Origin: Haliscomenobacter hydrossis DSM 1100
GTDB lineage: Bacteria > Bacteroidota > Bacteroidia > Chitinophagales > Saprospiraceae
Assembly (NCBI RefSeq): GCF_000212735.1
Contig: NC_015512.1
Location: forward strand, 1 to 64,000
DNA: 64,000 bases
Direction of reading: 5' to 3'
This document shows positions 36,468 to 44,413 of this stretch, piece by piece. The position numbers and the translations under genes were made by a program. Under the pieces are notes generated by a model, which was not told the DNA's origin, did no database searches, and was given only the letters and a program-made list of their open reading frames with translations. Every line of letters starts with the position of its first letter. The stretch's first letter is position 1.

Positions 36468-37526
36468 CTAATTGCCTGCAAAAGAAAGCCGATTCTCGTA
36501 GTTGAGCAGCTGTTGCAAAGCAATAGTGAGGTAATGGTCTTTGAACAAATTCCGCTTCCGATCGCTCCAGTTGTGGATGATTTTGATGATTCCAGCCAGA
36601 TCGATCCCCGGGTTATTTTTTTTGATAAAATCAACTGTAGCCAATACTTCCAGGGACAATGCCGATTGAAAACCATCGATCAATTCGATGAGGTTTTTCA
36701 TTCTTTGGCGTTGGTCGGCGGAAAGTTCGTTTTTGAGGTAAGTACTGATTTCTTTGGCCTTATCGTATTGCAATTCCAAGGGTTCAAACGCTTTCGCGTT
36801 CATTTGTTCCAAGCCCTTGAGGTAAGTCCCGTTTACATTGTGGAGCATGTGTTCCACCTGATTGGCATAAGGGCCGTAGTGAAGCGCTTCAAATTTCATG
36901 TTTAAGCTCGTCTCGCCCAAACGCTGTAAAAAATACGCGAGTTTATTGGCCACAAAAAGGCTAGAAGGCTCACCCATACTTTCGTAATAGAACATGGCAT
37001 AGAGGAGCATAGCCCGGGCGGGAGTCAACTTGGCCTCTTTGGCGGTATGCTGTTTTTTTAGGAGGGATTTGACCTCATCATTGGGTTCATAGACCAAAAT
37101 TTCTACATCCGACAACTCCCCCAAATGGGCTTCGATTAGGGCTTTCACTTTTTCCCAATCCAGACCCCCATTTCCACATCCCAGCGGTGGGATAGCGATA
37201 CTTTTGATGGGGTAATCCTGGGTGATTTTGGCCAATTCTATCAAGCCCAGCTCGATGTATTCATATTTTGACTTAAGACGCCACTCCGTTTTTGTCGGAA
37301 AATTGATGATGATTTTACTACCTTCTAAAGTCTGTTCTTTTACAACCAAGAGCTTACCTGGTTGGAGTTCCTTTTTTTTACAAGCATCCACATACTTTTT
37401 GAAATTGGCAGGAAAAGCTTCTTTAAACTGCAAAGCGATGCCTTTACCCATTACCCCCACGGTGTTCACGGTATTGACCAAAGCCTCGGTAGGCGCAGTG
37501 AGCAAGTTGCCTTTTACATACTTCAT
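36468..37526 (-). CDS. darG: DarG-like macro-domain antitoxin
   Basis: The protein has 352 residues. The N-terminal ~155 residues are a macro domain (KGNLLTAPTEALVNTVNTVG, GKGIALQFKEAFP, IAIPPLGCGNGGLDW), the DarG type that removes ADP-ribose from DNA thymidine. The C-terminal ~180 residues are the helical DarG tail (ARAMLLYAMFYYESMGEPSS, NKLAYFLQRLGE) that also binds the toxin. The start overlaps the darT stop by 4 nt, the normal toxin-first DarTG arrangement. Confidence 0.92.
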   Translation of the reverse strand: MKYVKGNLLTAPTEALVNTVNTVGVMGKGIALQFKEAFPANFKKYVDACKKKELQPGKLLVVKEQTLEGSKIIINFPTKTEWRLKSKYEYIELGLIELAKITQDYPIKSIAIPPLGCGNGGLDWEKVKALIEAHLGELSDVEILVYEPNDEVKSLLKKQHTAKEAKLTPARAMLLYAMFYYESMGEPSSLFVANKLAYFLQRLGETSLNMKFEALHYGPYANQVEHMLHNVNGTYLKGLEQMNAKAFEPLELQYDKAKEISTYLKNELSADQRQRMKNLIELIDGFQSALSLEVLATVDFIKKNNPGIDLAGIIKIIHNWSDRKRNLFKDHYLTIALQQLLNYENRLSFAGN

Positions 37527-38173
37527 GAGTAGTAGAATTGACCTTGAGGATTCACGAATACGGGGATATTTAGACCTAAAAGGTCGATTATTGTCGATAC
37601 AAAAATAGCCTTTTTTTCATCGAAAACGATAATTTTACTGATGCAATTGACGGGCAAATAATGTTTGACCAAGAACTCTGCTTGTTTTCTGCGCATGCGA
37701 TCAATATCCTCTTCACTATTGTTCCAATACTTTTTGGCAACCAAATTCCAATCCACTTCCGTTAGATCCTTCAAATCATTAAAAAAGACAGAGAATGAGT
37801 TTTTAGCGTGTCCATCGGTAAAACACCATGCTGAACAATGCGCAATGACATCATTCAAGGAACAACACAGGTAGACTATGTCTGATTGAGGTCGCTTCAC
37901 CACTCCACTGTAACCAGTTTTGATGTTCAGTAACATGGGAGATAAAGGGCCGAAATAAAACGGGATGTATTCGCCCAAGGTTCCATTGGGAGGATCAATT
38001 TTCACTGGATAGTCTTTTCGTCTTTCGATCAAACTGCTGTCTCCAATGTTGATGTACCCAGGATCAGCCAAAGGATGGTCTTGGGTACACATCCCATTGC
38101 GTAAAATGTACTCAACATTGTTCAGGTGTACGATGCGATAGAGGAGAACATCAGCTGGCTTACTTTTTGGCAT
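37523..38173 (-). CDS. darT: DarT-like DNA ADP-ribosyltransferase toxin
   Basis: The protein has 216 residues. It matches DarT (formerly DUF4433): LLYRIVHLNNVEYILRNG at the NAD-binding start, IPFYFGPLSPMLLNI, a Cys-rich middle, and the catalytic-glutamate motif RKQAEFLVKHYLP near residue 165. DarT enzymes modify thymidine bases in single-stranded DNA and can act as anti-phage abortive effectors, held in check by DarG encoded directly downstream. Confidence 0.92.
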   Translation of the reverse strand: MPKSKPADVLLYRIVHLNNVEYILRNGMCTQDHPLADPGYINIGDSSLIERRKDYPVKIDPPNGTLGEYIPFYFGPLSPMLLNIKTGYSGVVKRPQSDIVYLCCSLNDVIAHCSAWCFTDGHAKNSFSVFFNDLKDLTEVDWNLVAKKYWNNSEEDIDRMRRKQAEFLVKHYLPVNCISKIIVFDEKKAIFVSTIIDLLGLNIPVFVNPQGQFYYS

Positions 38174-38275
38174 TAGAATGCTGTTTTATGCCGTTCAGAG
38201 ATTTATACAGCAAGTCTAGTCAATTTGGTTTATACAAGCGTAATATTTAGGCACTGATATTTTCAGATTCTTTTA

Positions 38276-38663
38276 TCACAGCTGATTCACTAGCTCTAGC
38301 ACTCCTTTGACTAGCCGATTGTAGCCGAGCCGCCGTTCCTCGCTGCTGAGTACATCCAATTGCAGTTCCTCCTGGTAGTGGGTATACTGGCTTTGGAGGA
38401 GGAGCAAGTCATCGGCGGAGGTGGTTAAGCAGCAGGGTGAATGCGGCTGGGATGTTGGCAGCAATGAGCTGGGCTTTGACCTGGTTTTGGAGGGCTTCGA
38501 GTGGGGAGCTTGGTTCGGTAGGTTCCAGAAGTTGGCCACCAGAAACGATGTCTGACAATTCCTTTAAACCCGGAGCAACCTGATTCGCTTCTTGTTCTCG
38601 GCGGGTAGGAGATAGCACAATGAAGCGCTGGATGAGAGCGGCGTGGAAAAAAGATAGCCGAAA
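38276..38663 (-). pseudogene. Remnant of a second roco-EAD11 gene
   Basis: Minus-strand reading from 38663 gives FFHAALIQRFIV, identical to part of the COR region of the intact roco gene (near 33345). It then jumps to a linker and LKELSDIVSGGQLLEP plus the EAD11 first half (SPLEALQNQVKAQLIAANI). A frameshift near 38410-38425 is needed to continue into LLLQSQYTHYQEELQLDVLS and the end LVKGVLELVNQL. So the gene lost its N-terminus, had an internal deletion and acquired a frameshift. Confidence 0.7.
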
Positions 38664-38750
38664 AAATCACACCAAAAGGTAAAAATATGCATCAAAATAC
38701 TTGCATCAAAAGGTAAATAAAGCCATCTTGCCAGGTATAAACCAGGAGCA

Positions 38751-39314
38751 ATGACCACAAATACCGAAAAAGGAGTAGCAGTACAAAGCCCATCTTGGGT
38801 CAATAAGCTTTATGAACCCGTACTGGAATCCATGCTGTTTATCAACATGCTAAAGGAGGTAGAACATCCTGAAGGCAGCAAAGACGAAAGAACTCCATTA
38901 GAAATTGAGCTCTACCAGCGGTTGGAACCGGTACTTGAGCTGCTAAGTCAGCATCCTGAATTTAAAGACACCTTGGAACCAGAAAGTAGTGTTTTTCATC
39001 CAATACCCATCAATTACAGCAAGGTAAGGGCGTTGAGTGCTACGGAAGAAAAAGCAGAAAGGGCAGCATACCGTGAACTCCTGCGGTCTATTTTAATTGA
39101 CTTTCTCCATAAGTTTACAATCAGAAAGACAAAGTTTGCCGAAGTATATGGGTGCAACCCCAACTACTTGAGCCGTTTGTTGAATGGTCAAAAAAGTGTG
39201 AACTTTAATTCTTTGGCACTGGCGGTAAAACAGTTTGGTTTTGAGTTGAAGTTGGACAGGTATGCTGGAAAATGGGGTTTTGTACCTGTGCATCCTGTTA
39301 GAGATACAATGTAA
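38751..39314 (+). CDS. Helix-turn-helix protein
   Basis: The protein has 187 residues. The C-terminal third reads as an XRE/Cro-type helix-turn-helix: TIRKTKFAEVYGCNPNYLSR, then LLNGQKSVNFNSLALAVKQF. The N-terminal ~110 residues are acidic and helical. It is an isolated + strand gene between roco remnants and the 39-kb repeats. It may be a regulator or the antitoxin of a lost pair; no toxin partner is visible. Confidence 0.6.
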   Translation: MTTNTEKGVAVQSPSWVNKLYEPVLESMLFINMLKEVEHPEGSKDERTPLEIELYQRLEPVLELLSQHPEFKDTLEPESSVFHPIPINYSKVRALSATEEKAERAAYRELLRSILIDFLHKFTIRKTKFAEVYGCNPNYLSRLLNGQKSVNFNSLALAVKQFGFELKLDRYAGKWGFVPVHPVRDTM

Positions 39315-39320
39315 AGTTTT

Positions 39321-39360
39321 TGGGGTCGAGGGTGAATTTGAAGCGGCCGTCTTTGAGCCG
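39321..39360 (-). pseudogene. 13-codon fragment of the 39982-40281 gene
   Basis: Minus-strand translation gives RLKDGRFKFTLDP, identical to part of the neighbouring 99-residue protein, then diverges and stops. It is a small duplicated remnant. The 39315-39981 interval otherwise holds two imperfect copies of a CCAGCTT..GTCGAATTCG palindrome block and no supportable gene. Confidence 0.5.
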
Positions 39361-39544
39361 ACACCTATTTCAGTTTTTTCATTGATTTGCTGTTCAGTAA
39401 AGACTTCATCTGGGTGATGGCAATTTTGTTCAATTGGATCAATCGTTCGGATTGGGGTAAGTCCTGATGAAGGGGCACGGCGTGGATGCTTTCCATCCAT
39501 TTTTTGGGCGTTATAACCAAACTATTTAATCCAGCTTGAATTTC

Positions 39545-39798
39545 AAACCCGTCGAATTCGACGGGTTTACAATCCGGGTTGTGCGGGAGTTACTTCCACC
39601 AGTCGACGGTATGAGTCACCTTGCGGCTCAATACACCCGTCTTTGTGGCGATCCTATTTCAGTTTAAGAACTTGTTGAAACAAGCCCAATTACACTGGTC
39701 GTCTCTATTCATTTATGCCGCGCAGGGTATAGCAGGAAACAGGGTAAAAGCATTGCATCCAGCTTCAATGTCAAAGGCGTCGAATTCGCCCCCTTTGA
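39545..39798. repeat. Paired GTCGAATTCG palindromes
   Basis: A perfect 24-bp palindrome centred on GAATTC lies at 39545-39568 (AAACCCGTCGAA and its complement). A related imperfect one lies at 39771-39798 (TCAAAGG..TCGAATTCG..CCCTTTGA). Both follow ATCCAGCTT, so they are two diverged copies of one repeat. Confidence 0.55.
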
Positions 39799-39960
39799 CG
39801 TTGGAGTTATTTAATTGCTCCCAATGCCGATAAATTCTATTGCAGTTTTTGAGTGCAGGCATTTTTCAACCAGGGAGTTACCAAAGTACATGTTGAATTC
39901 TAACGAGATGGAGCCAGCTTCGGTGGGGCCATATAAGGATAGGGGCGACCGCGAGGGTAG

Positions 39961-39980
39961 GGCAGCCACGTAGGGCAGCC
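39961..39980. repeat. GGCAGCCACGTAGGGCAGCC repeat
   Basis: A second copy of the small CCACGTAGGG-centred palindrome, immediately downstream of the gene at 39982. Confidence 0.5.
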
Positions 39981-39981
39981 C

Positions 39982-40281
39982 CTACTTGGCGGATTGCACC
40001 ATGCCCACAATCAGCACCTGGGTTGGCCCGTCGATGTACTTGCTGCTAAACTGCAACATGGCCAGCACCTGGCTGCGGTGCAGGCGGGGCTCCTCCAGTT
40101 CACGCAGGGTCTCGAGGGTTTCCTGGAGCAGCGCGAAGAGGTAGTCGGGGAATTCGTTGGCGTCGAAGTGGAGGGCGGAAGCCGTGGCATTGAAGAGGAT
40201 GCTGCGCAGCTCGGGGTCAAGGGTGAATTTGAAGCGGCCGTCTTTGAGGCGTTTGACTTTGGAAGTGGGTTTTGGTGGCAT
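39982..40281 (-). CDS. Small hypothetical protein
   Basis: The protein has 99 residues from the ATG at 40281 (MPPKPTSKVKRLKDG). The upstream open frame crosses a palindromic repeat and is not protein-like. The sequence is basic at the start, then helical (FPDYLFALLQETLETLRELE). I do not recognise it. It lies downstream of two other minus-strand genes, probably in one transcript with the winged-helix gene at 40624. Confidence 0.5.
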   Translation of the reverse strand: MPPKPTSKVKRLKDGRFKFTLDPELRSILFNATASALHFDANEFPDYLFALLQETLETLRELEEPRLHRSQVLAMLQFSSKYIDGPTQVLIVGMVQSAK

Positions 40282-40356
40282 GCTGATTTGCTGATTTGCT
40301 AATGGGGTAATTTGCTGATGGGTCTCTGGGGGCAGCCGCAAGGGCTGATTGGGTGG

Positions 40357-40376
40357 GGCAGCCACGTAGGGCTGCC
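40357..40376. repeat. GGCAGCCACGTAGGGCTGCC repeat
   Basis: A perfect-arm copy (GGCAGCC / GGCTGCC around ACGTAG) of the small dispersed palindrome, between two small hypothetical genes. Confidence 0.55.
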
Positions 40377-40382
40377 CGTACA

Positions 40383-40649
40383 TTAGCGCCAGCCCTGGTC
40401 GAGGGTGAATTCGTGGATGCGCTGGCCGTCATTGTAGATGGCAGCCCAGGCGATTTTGCCGATCCAATCCGGTTTGGTGAGGACCAGTTGCCGGAAGCGG
40501 TAAGCGCTGACGCCACGGGTGTCCTGATTTTGGTTTGACCAAAAATAATGCACCTGGTCGAGATTGTTGAGGAAACGGACGCCCAATTTGAAGCGGCCTT
40601 TGTCGCAAGCCTTGGGCTTGGTTTTACGCTGCGCAGATGGAGTTGACAT
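40383..40649 (-). CDS. Small hypothetical protein
   Basis: The protein has 88 residues from the ATG at 40649; an in-frame start at 40676 would add 9 residues. The basic N-terminus (QRKTKPKACDKGRFKLG) precedes a compact region with YFWSNQNQDTRGVSAYRFRQ. The start overlaps the 3' end of the 500-residue winged-helix gene by 26 nt, so the two are probably coupled. Family unknown. Confidence 0.5.
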   Translation of the reverse strand: MSTPSAQRKTKPKACDKGRFKLGVRFLNNLDQVHYFWSNQNQDTRGVSAYRFRQLVLTKPDWIGKIAWAAIYNDGQRIHEFTLDQGWR

Positions 40650-42126
40650 GAGGGACGGTGTTTTGGATTTCAGCATGAAACAATTGAACCAATTCCGCTT
40701 TGCGCTTGCCCAGCGATTGGGTTACCCGGCGGTAGGCCTCTACGGGGGCGATGACCGCCTCCGGGCGCAAGCTGGCCAGGTAAAAGTTGACCGCTTTGGT
40801 GAGCAGTTCCCGGTCTTTGATGGCGATTTTGGCCTGTTGGTGTTTTTTGAACCAGGCCTTGGTGGCCACAAAACCCTGCCGATTGCGCACATCGAAATAG
40901 GCAGCCGGTAGGGGTACCCAGCGCTTTTGGCCAGCGGCCAGGCCCGCATCGATCCAGCGGCGTACCAGGTGCATGCGTTCGACCACCTCGTTGGCGCCGC
41001 GGGTGTAGTTGGCAGCTGGGGCATAGCGCAGGTATTCCGCCAGGGCGATGCGCATACGCTCGTGTTCGGGGTCGCAGATCCAGCGGTCGGCGTAAAGGAC
41101 CGTGGAAGCGACGGAGGCCATGCGGCTAACCTGGCGATCGAGGAGGAGTTGGTCGGTAGGAGAAAGGCCGGCGTAGACGGCGGTTAGGGTTGGGGGGAGT
41201 TTTTCGGGTAAGGTGAGTGTTGAAGCAGGTTCCGAAGAGGGTTGTTTTGGCGCAGCTGCGCTGCTGGTTGATTTCACCACCTTAGAAACCTGAGGCACCT
41301 GAGGGATCACCTGAGGGAGGTTGCGCCTGCGGCGCTTGGGCGTATCCTGGGAATTGGGGGGGGCCGCCGCAAACGGGGGGGGTGTTTCCAGGTCACTGTC
41401 GCTGGTGGTTTCGTAACCAGAAAAAAGTTCCGGAAAAGTATCCAGAACACTATCCGAGGGCGGGTTTTCAACAAGCATTTCCGGCTTTTCCACCGAATTT
41501 TTGAGCTGGCCAACCGGGTTCAACTTCGTAAAAGTTTCATTTTCAACCGCTTGTTGAAAAGGCGCGCCGCTTAATTTATTTAATTTATTGGTATCAAGAA
41601 CAGTTATACAGGTTACAGTATGCGGTAAAGTTTGCGGCTGGGGAGTGGAGACAGTGGGGCCGGGGGCGACAAAAAACGCGTCGACCTGGTTGTCGGGATC
41701 GCCACCGCGTTGAAGGTGCAGAATCTGGGGGCTGAGGAAAAGTTCGTACTGGCAGTTGGTGCCATGCCAGACCTCGTGGGTGATGATGCCCGCGCTGCGG
41801 AGGCGTTGGCGGAGGTTTTGGACAGTGCGTTCGGAGCAGGTCAGCATTTGGGCCAGCTGGACGTTGTTGGTCCAGAGGGCGGGTAGGGGAATGGTACCGG
41901 GAAGCAGTTGCGCCACATAGGCTTGATGGTAGTGGATGGACACGGAATAGAGGTACAGCAGCTTTTCGGCGAGGGCCTGGTGGGCGCTGCGGAGTTGCTG
42001 GGCGAGGGGACGGTTGGTGTTGTAGGTTAAAAAGTGGGCCGCGAGCAGGTTTTTGCTTTTGGCCCACTTGACATCAAACCTCGTTTGTTCATGGTATGTG
42101 GAGGTCTTCTCGGAATTGGTTTTCAT
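40624..42126 (-). CDS. Winged-helix DNA-binding protein, plasmid-type
   Basis: The protein has 500 residues. Residues ~45-160 have the look of a replication/regulatory winged helix: a helical lead-in (AHQALAEKLLYLYSVS), TNNVQLAQMLTCSERTVQNL as the helix-turn-helix and LRSAGIITHEVWHG as the wing. The middle (~180-300) is Pro/Ser-rich and low complexity. The last ~170 residues are a separate helical domain. It could be an accessory replication or copy-control protein, given the RepA region 6 kb away, but no specific family is recognised. Confidence 0.55.
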   Translation of the reverse strand: MKTNSEKTSTYHEQTRFDVKWAKSKNLLAAHFLTYNTNRPLAQQLRSAHQALAEKLLYLYSVSIHYHQAYVAQLLPGTIPLPALWTNNVQLAQMLTCSERTVQNLRQRLRSAGIITHEVWHGTNCQYELFLSPQILHLQRGGDPDNQVDAFFVAPGPTVSTPQPQTLPHTVTCITVLDTNKLNKLSGAPFQQAVENETFTKLNPVGQLKNSVEKPEMLVENPPSDSVLDTFPELFSGYETTSDSDLETPPPFAAAPPNSQDTPKRRRRNLPQVIPQVPQVSKVVKSTSSAAAPKQPSSEPASTLTLPEKLPPTLTAVYAGLSPTDQLLLDRQVSRMASVASTVLYADRWICDPEHERMRIALAEYLRYAPAANYTRGANEVVERMHLVRRWIDAGLAAGQKRWVPLPAAYFDVRNRQGFVATKAWFKKHQQAKIAIKDRELLTKAVNFYLASLRPEAVIAPVEAYRRVTQSLGKRKAELVQLFHAEIQNTVPHVNSICAA

Positions 42127-42129
42127 TTT

Positions 42130-42412
42130 TATTGGGTTTTAGGGTCTTGGGGTTTTAGGGTTTTGGGGTCTTAAGGTTTTAGGGTTGTCGGCAAAGCTTG
42201 AGGTAGTTGGTTGTGCTGAATGGTCTGAGGTCCTGCTGCGCAGTACAGCAGGAACCTGGTAGACCGAATCAGATCATCAATCACGAAACCAATCTTTTAG
42301 GGTTTTAGGGTTTTGGGGTTTTAGGGTTCGCATTGCGCTTGCCAAACACTAAAACCTTAAGACCCTAAAACCCTAAGACCTTAAAACCTAAAAACCCTGA
42401 AAGAAAAGCCGT
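42130..42412. repeat. TTTTAGGG/TTTTGGGG tracts, partly inverted
   Basis: Runs of GGGTTTTAGGGTCTTGGGG lie at 42130-42190 and 42297-42335. The complementary form (CCCTAAAACCCTAAGACC) lies at 42347-42405, so the second and third tracts form an inverted pair. Between them is a hairpin with arms GGTCCTGCTG and CAGCAGGAACC near 42228-42256. No gene is present from 42127 to 42729. Confidence 0.6.
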
Positions 42413-42493
42413 CCGCGTCCTGCTGTGGTGCAACAGGACGCTTCGGGCAACATAAAACGCACTCCAATACATGCCAGTCTTCTGGCGGTTTCG

Positions 42494-42579
42494 GTTCCGT
42501 CACGGGGATCGAACCCGTACAGGAGCGTTTGAGAAGCTCGGGACTTCCCAAAGCGCTGCCTGTTCCGGTTTTGGCGGAA
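42494..42579 (-). other. tRNA-like structure (not a canonical tRNA)
   Basis: On the minus strand ACGGG-TTCGATC-CCCGT (42518-42502) is a perfect T-arm with a 7-nt loop. It is followed by GACGGAA, which pairs 6 of 7 with TTCCGCC at 42579-42573 as an acceptor-like stem. Between them a long stem (CAGG, AGCG and TTTGGGAAG pairing with CTTCTCAAA, CGCT, CCTG) replaces recognisable D and anticodon arms. No usable anticodon loop with U33 is evident. It could be a decayed tRNA or a tRNA-mimic structure. Confidence 0.3.
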
Positions 42580-42729
42580 TAATTAACAACAACCCTTATA
42601 GCTGAACAATAAAGTCGCTTTGTTGAGGAGTGCGCTGGGGTATCGAATTAGTGTTTTTCTAAAGCAAACAGAGGCAGGAAATATACTTCTCGGTTTTTTG
42701 ATTTTGTACACACACACGGTGTTACAAGG

Positions 42730-43272
42730 CTATTTCCTTTTCAGTTGCTCAAAACGTTTGCGCAGGTGCAGCACCGCGTAGCGCTTGCGTGAGAGCAGGG
42801 TATTGATGGGGATCCCGCTGCGAAGGCTCAGTTCCTTCATCGGGATCGCTTCCAATTCGTGTTGGACGAACACTTCGCGTTGAGCGGGGGGCAGTCGGGC
42901 CAATTCGGCCTGTAGTGCGTCCCAAAACTCTTGGCTTTCCAGTACATCGCTGGGCAGCTCCGCGGAGGCCCAGGCGTTGAAATACAAATCCAGGTTGGTA
43001 GCGACCTCAGGAGCCAGTTGGCTGAAGCAAAGCGCCTTTTGCTTGCGTCGGCGGTCCAGCATGAGGTTGCGTGCTACGGTAAACAGCCAGTTGCGCAGGT
43101 GGCGGATGGATTCCGGAGCAGGATGTTCGAGGAGTTTGGTCCAAACGTCCTGGAGGATGTCTTCCACTTGAGCGGGATCAGGGGTTTTGGAGCGGATGAA
43201 GCGTTGTAAGGCGACTTCATGGGCGTTGATCCAATGGCTGATGGCATTGCTACTTTTGGTGTCTTTGGGCAT
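42730..43272 (-). CDS. ECF-type RNA polymerase sigma factor
   Basis: The protein has 180 residues. Region 2 is present as VEDILQDVWTKLLEHP with RNWLFTVARNLMLDRRRK. Region 4 is LARLPPAQREVFVQHELEAI followed by a helix-turn-helix (PMKELSLRSGIPINTLLSRK). The length is typical of an ECF sigma. No anti-sigma gene is adjacent. It is upstream of, and on the same strand as, the winged-helix gene at 40624, separated by 600 bp of repeats. Confidence 0.85.
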   Translation of the reverse strand: MPKDTKSSNAISHWINAHEVALQRFIRSKTPDPAQVEDILQDVWTKLLEHPAPESIRHLRNWLFTVARNLMLDRRRKQKALCFSQLAPEVATNLDLYFNAWASAELPSDVLESQEFWDALQAELARLPPAQREVFVQHELEAIPMKELSLRSGIPINTLLSRKRYAVLHLRKRFEQLKRK

Positions 43273-43338
43273 AGGGTCCTTTTAGATGACCGAATGAGTT
43301 GAGGGAATATTTTAAAAGGGGGTGTTTTTTGTCGTAAC

Positions 43339-43553
43339 TTTTTTTTCACCGCAGAGTAAACAAAGTATACGCGGAGTTGCGCGGAGTTTTTTTTAGGCCA
43401 CCTGCGGTGGTAAGGAGGACCACCTGCGGTGGTGTAGAGGACACGGAGGCGCTTTGGGCAAAAGGTTTGAGTAAAAAACAAATTCCTTTGAGCTCCTTTT
43501 TTTAAAACTCTGCGGAACTCCGCGTATACTCTGTTTACTCTGCGGTGAAAAAA
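43339..43553. repeat. Long inverted-repeat element (ACCGCAGAG family, full copy)
   Basis: Left arm 43339-43390 (TTTTCACCGCAGAGTAAACA.. to GCGGAGTTTT) pairs with right arm 43504-43553 (AAAACTCTGCGG.. to CTCTGCGGTGAAAA) with few mismatches. The loop carries two CCACCTGCGGTGG palindromes. Copies with only the left half lie at 30 and 49638. It separates the sigma gene from the response regulator. Confidence 0.7.
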
Positions 43554-43561
43554 GATGCCTA

Positions 43562-44302
43562 TCACTTCAAGGCTGCCAGCACCTCGGCCTTTTGGCGGAG
43601 GGAGATGGGCACCAGGGTACCATCGGTCAGCAAGAGGCTATCGCCATCGCGTTTGAGGAGCGAGCGGACATACTTGCGGTTGACCAGGTGCGACTGGTGG
43701 GTGCGGATGAAGCCATAAGGACTGAGCATGATGCTGAACTCGCGCAGGCTTTTGGTGACCAACATCTTGCTGCCATCGGCGAGGTGGACATAAGTATACG
43801 TATTGTCGGACTGGCAACGGATGAGCTGATCCGGCTCCACAAAATCGACCCGATCGGCGGAAGGCAGCGCAATTTTGGGTTGCTGCTGCGGGTTGCGCAG
43901 GTTTTCGAGCAGGAGTTGCAGTTGCTGGTTGCCAAGACGCGCCAGGATTTTTTCCTGCACCTTGGCCACGGCCGCAGTCAGATCCTTGGGACTGACGGGT
44001 TTGAGCAGGTAGTCCAGCGCCGCAAAGCGGATGGCCTGGATGGCGTATTGGTCGTAAGCCGTCACGAAGATCACCTCGGCACGCAGGGGCTGGATGGACT
44101 CCAGGAACTGGAAACCATTGGTGCCGGGCATCTCGATGTCGAGGAAGATCAGGTCGGGGCCGTATTGCTGGTACAATGCCTGGCCTTCGGCGGCGTTGAG
44201 GGCTTGGCCGAGGATGCTGACCTGCGGACAGGTGGCGGCAAGGACACGGGCAAGCTCGCGGTGGTTGTGGGGTTCGTCGTCGATGTGGATGGCGCGGATC
44301 AT
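43562..44302 (-). CDS. LytTR-type response regulator
   Basis: The protein has 246 residues. The receiver domain (1-120) has acidic residues HIDDE at the start, phospho-acceptor Asp in FLDIEMPGTNGFQF and Lys in YLLKPVSP. Residues ~150-246 are a LytTR DNA-binding domain (LIRCQSDNTYTYVHLADGSK, GFIRTHQSHLVNRKYV). It belongs with the two LytS-like sensor kinases upstream on the same strand, as one regulator served by two kinases. Confidence 0.92.
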   Translation of the reverse strand: MIRAIHIDDEPHNHRELARVLAATCPQVSILGQALNAAEGQALYQQYGPDLIFLDIEMPGTNGFQFLESIQPLRAEVIFVTAYDQYAIQAIRFAALDYLLKPVSPKDLTAAVAKVQEKILARLGNQQLQLLLENLRNPQQQPKIALPSADRVDFVEPDQLIRCQSDNTYTYVHLADGSKMLVTKSLREFSIMLSPYGFIRTHQSHLVNRKYVRSLLKRDGDSLLLTDGTLVPISLRQKAEVLAALK

Positions 44303-44340
44303 GGCTTGAGGGTTTGAGGGTTCGAGGGTTTGGGGGTTTT

Positions 44341-44402
44341 TCCCACGACTAAAGTCATGGGGTGGGGATGATATGCCCTCCCACGAATAAATTCGTGGGG
44401 TG
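44341..44402. repeat. REP-like palindrome pair (CCCACGACTAAAGTC type)
   Basis: CCCACGACTAAAGTCATGGG and CCCACGAATAAATTCGTGGG are two adjacent imperfect/perfect palindromes with about 18 bp between them. The same pair recurs at 46123-46213 and 55458-55515, which resembles bacterial REP elements. Confidence 0.65.
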
Positions 44403-44413
44403 GGTAAGGGGGT

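Noticed and set aside
42494-42579. A functional tRNA gene
   Set aside because: No D-arm or anticodon loop with U33 can be drawn. Kept only as a tRNA-like element of low confidence.
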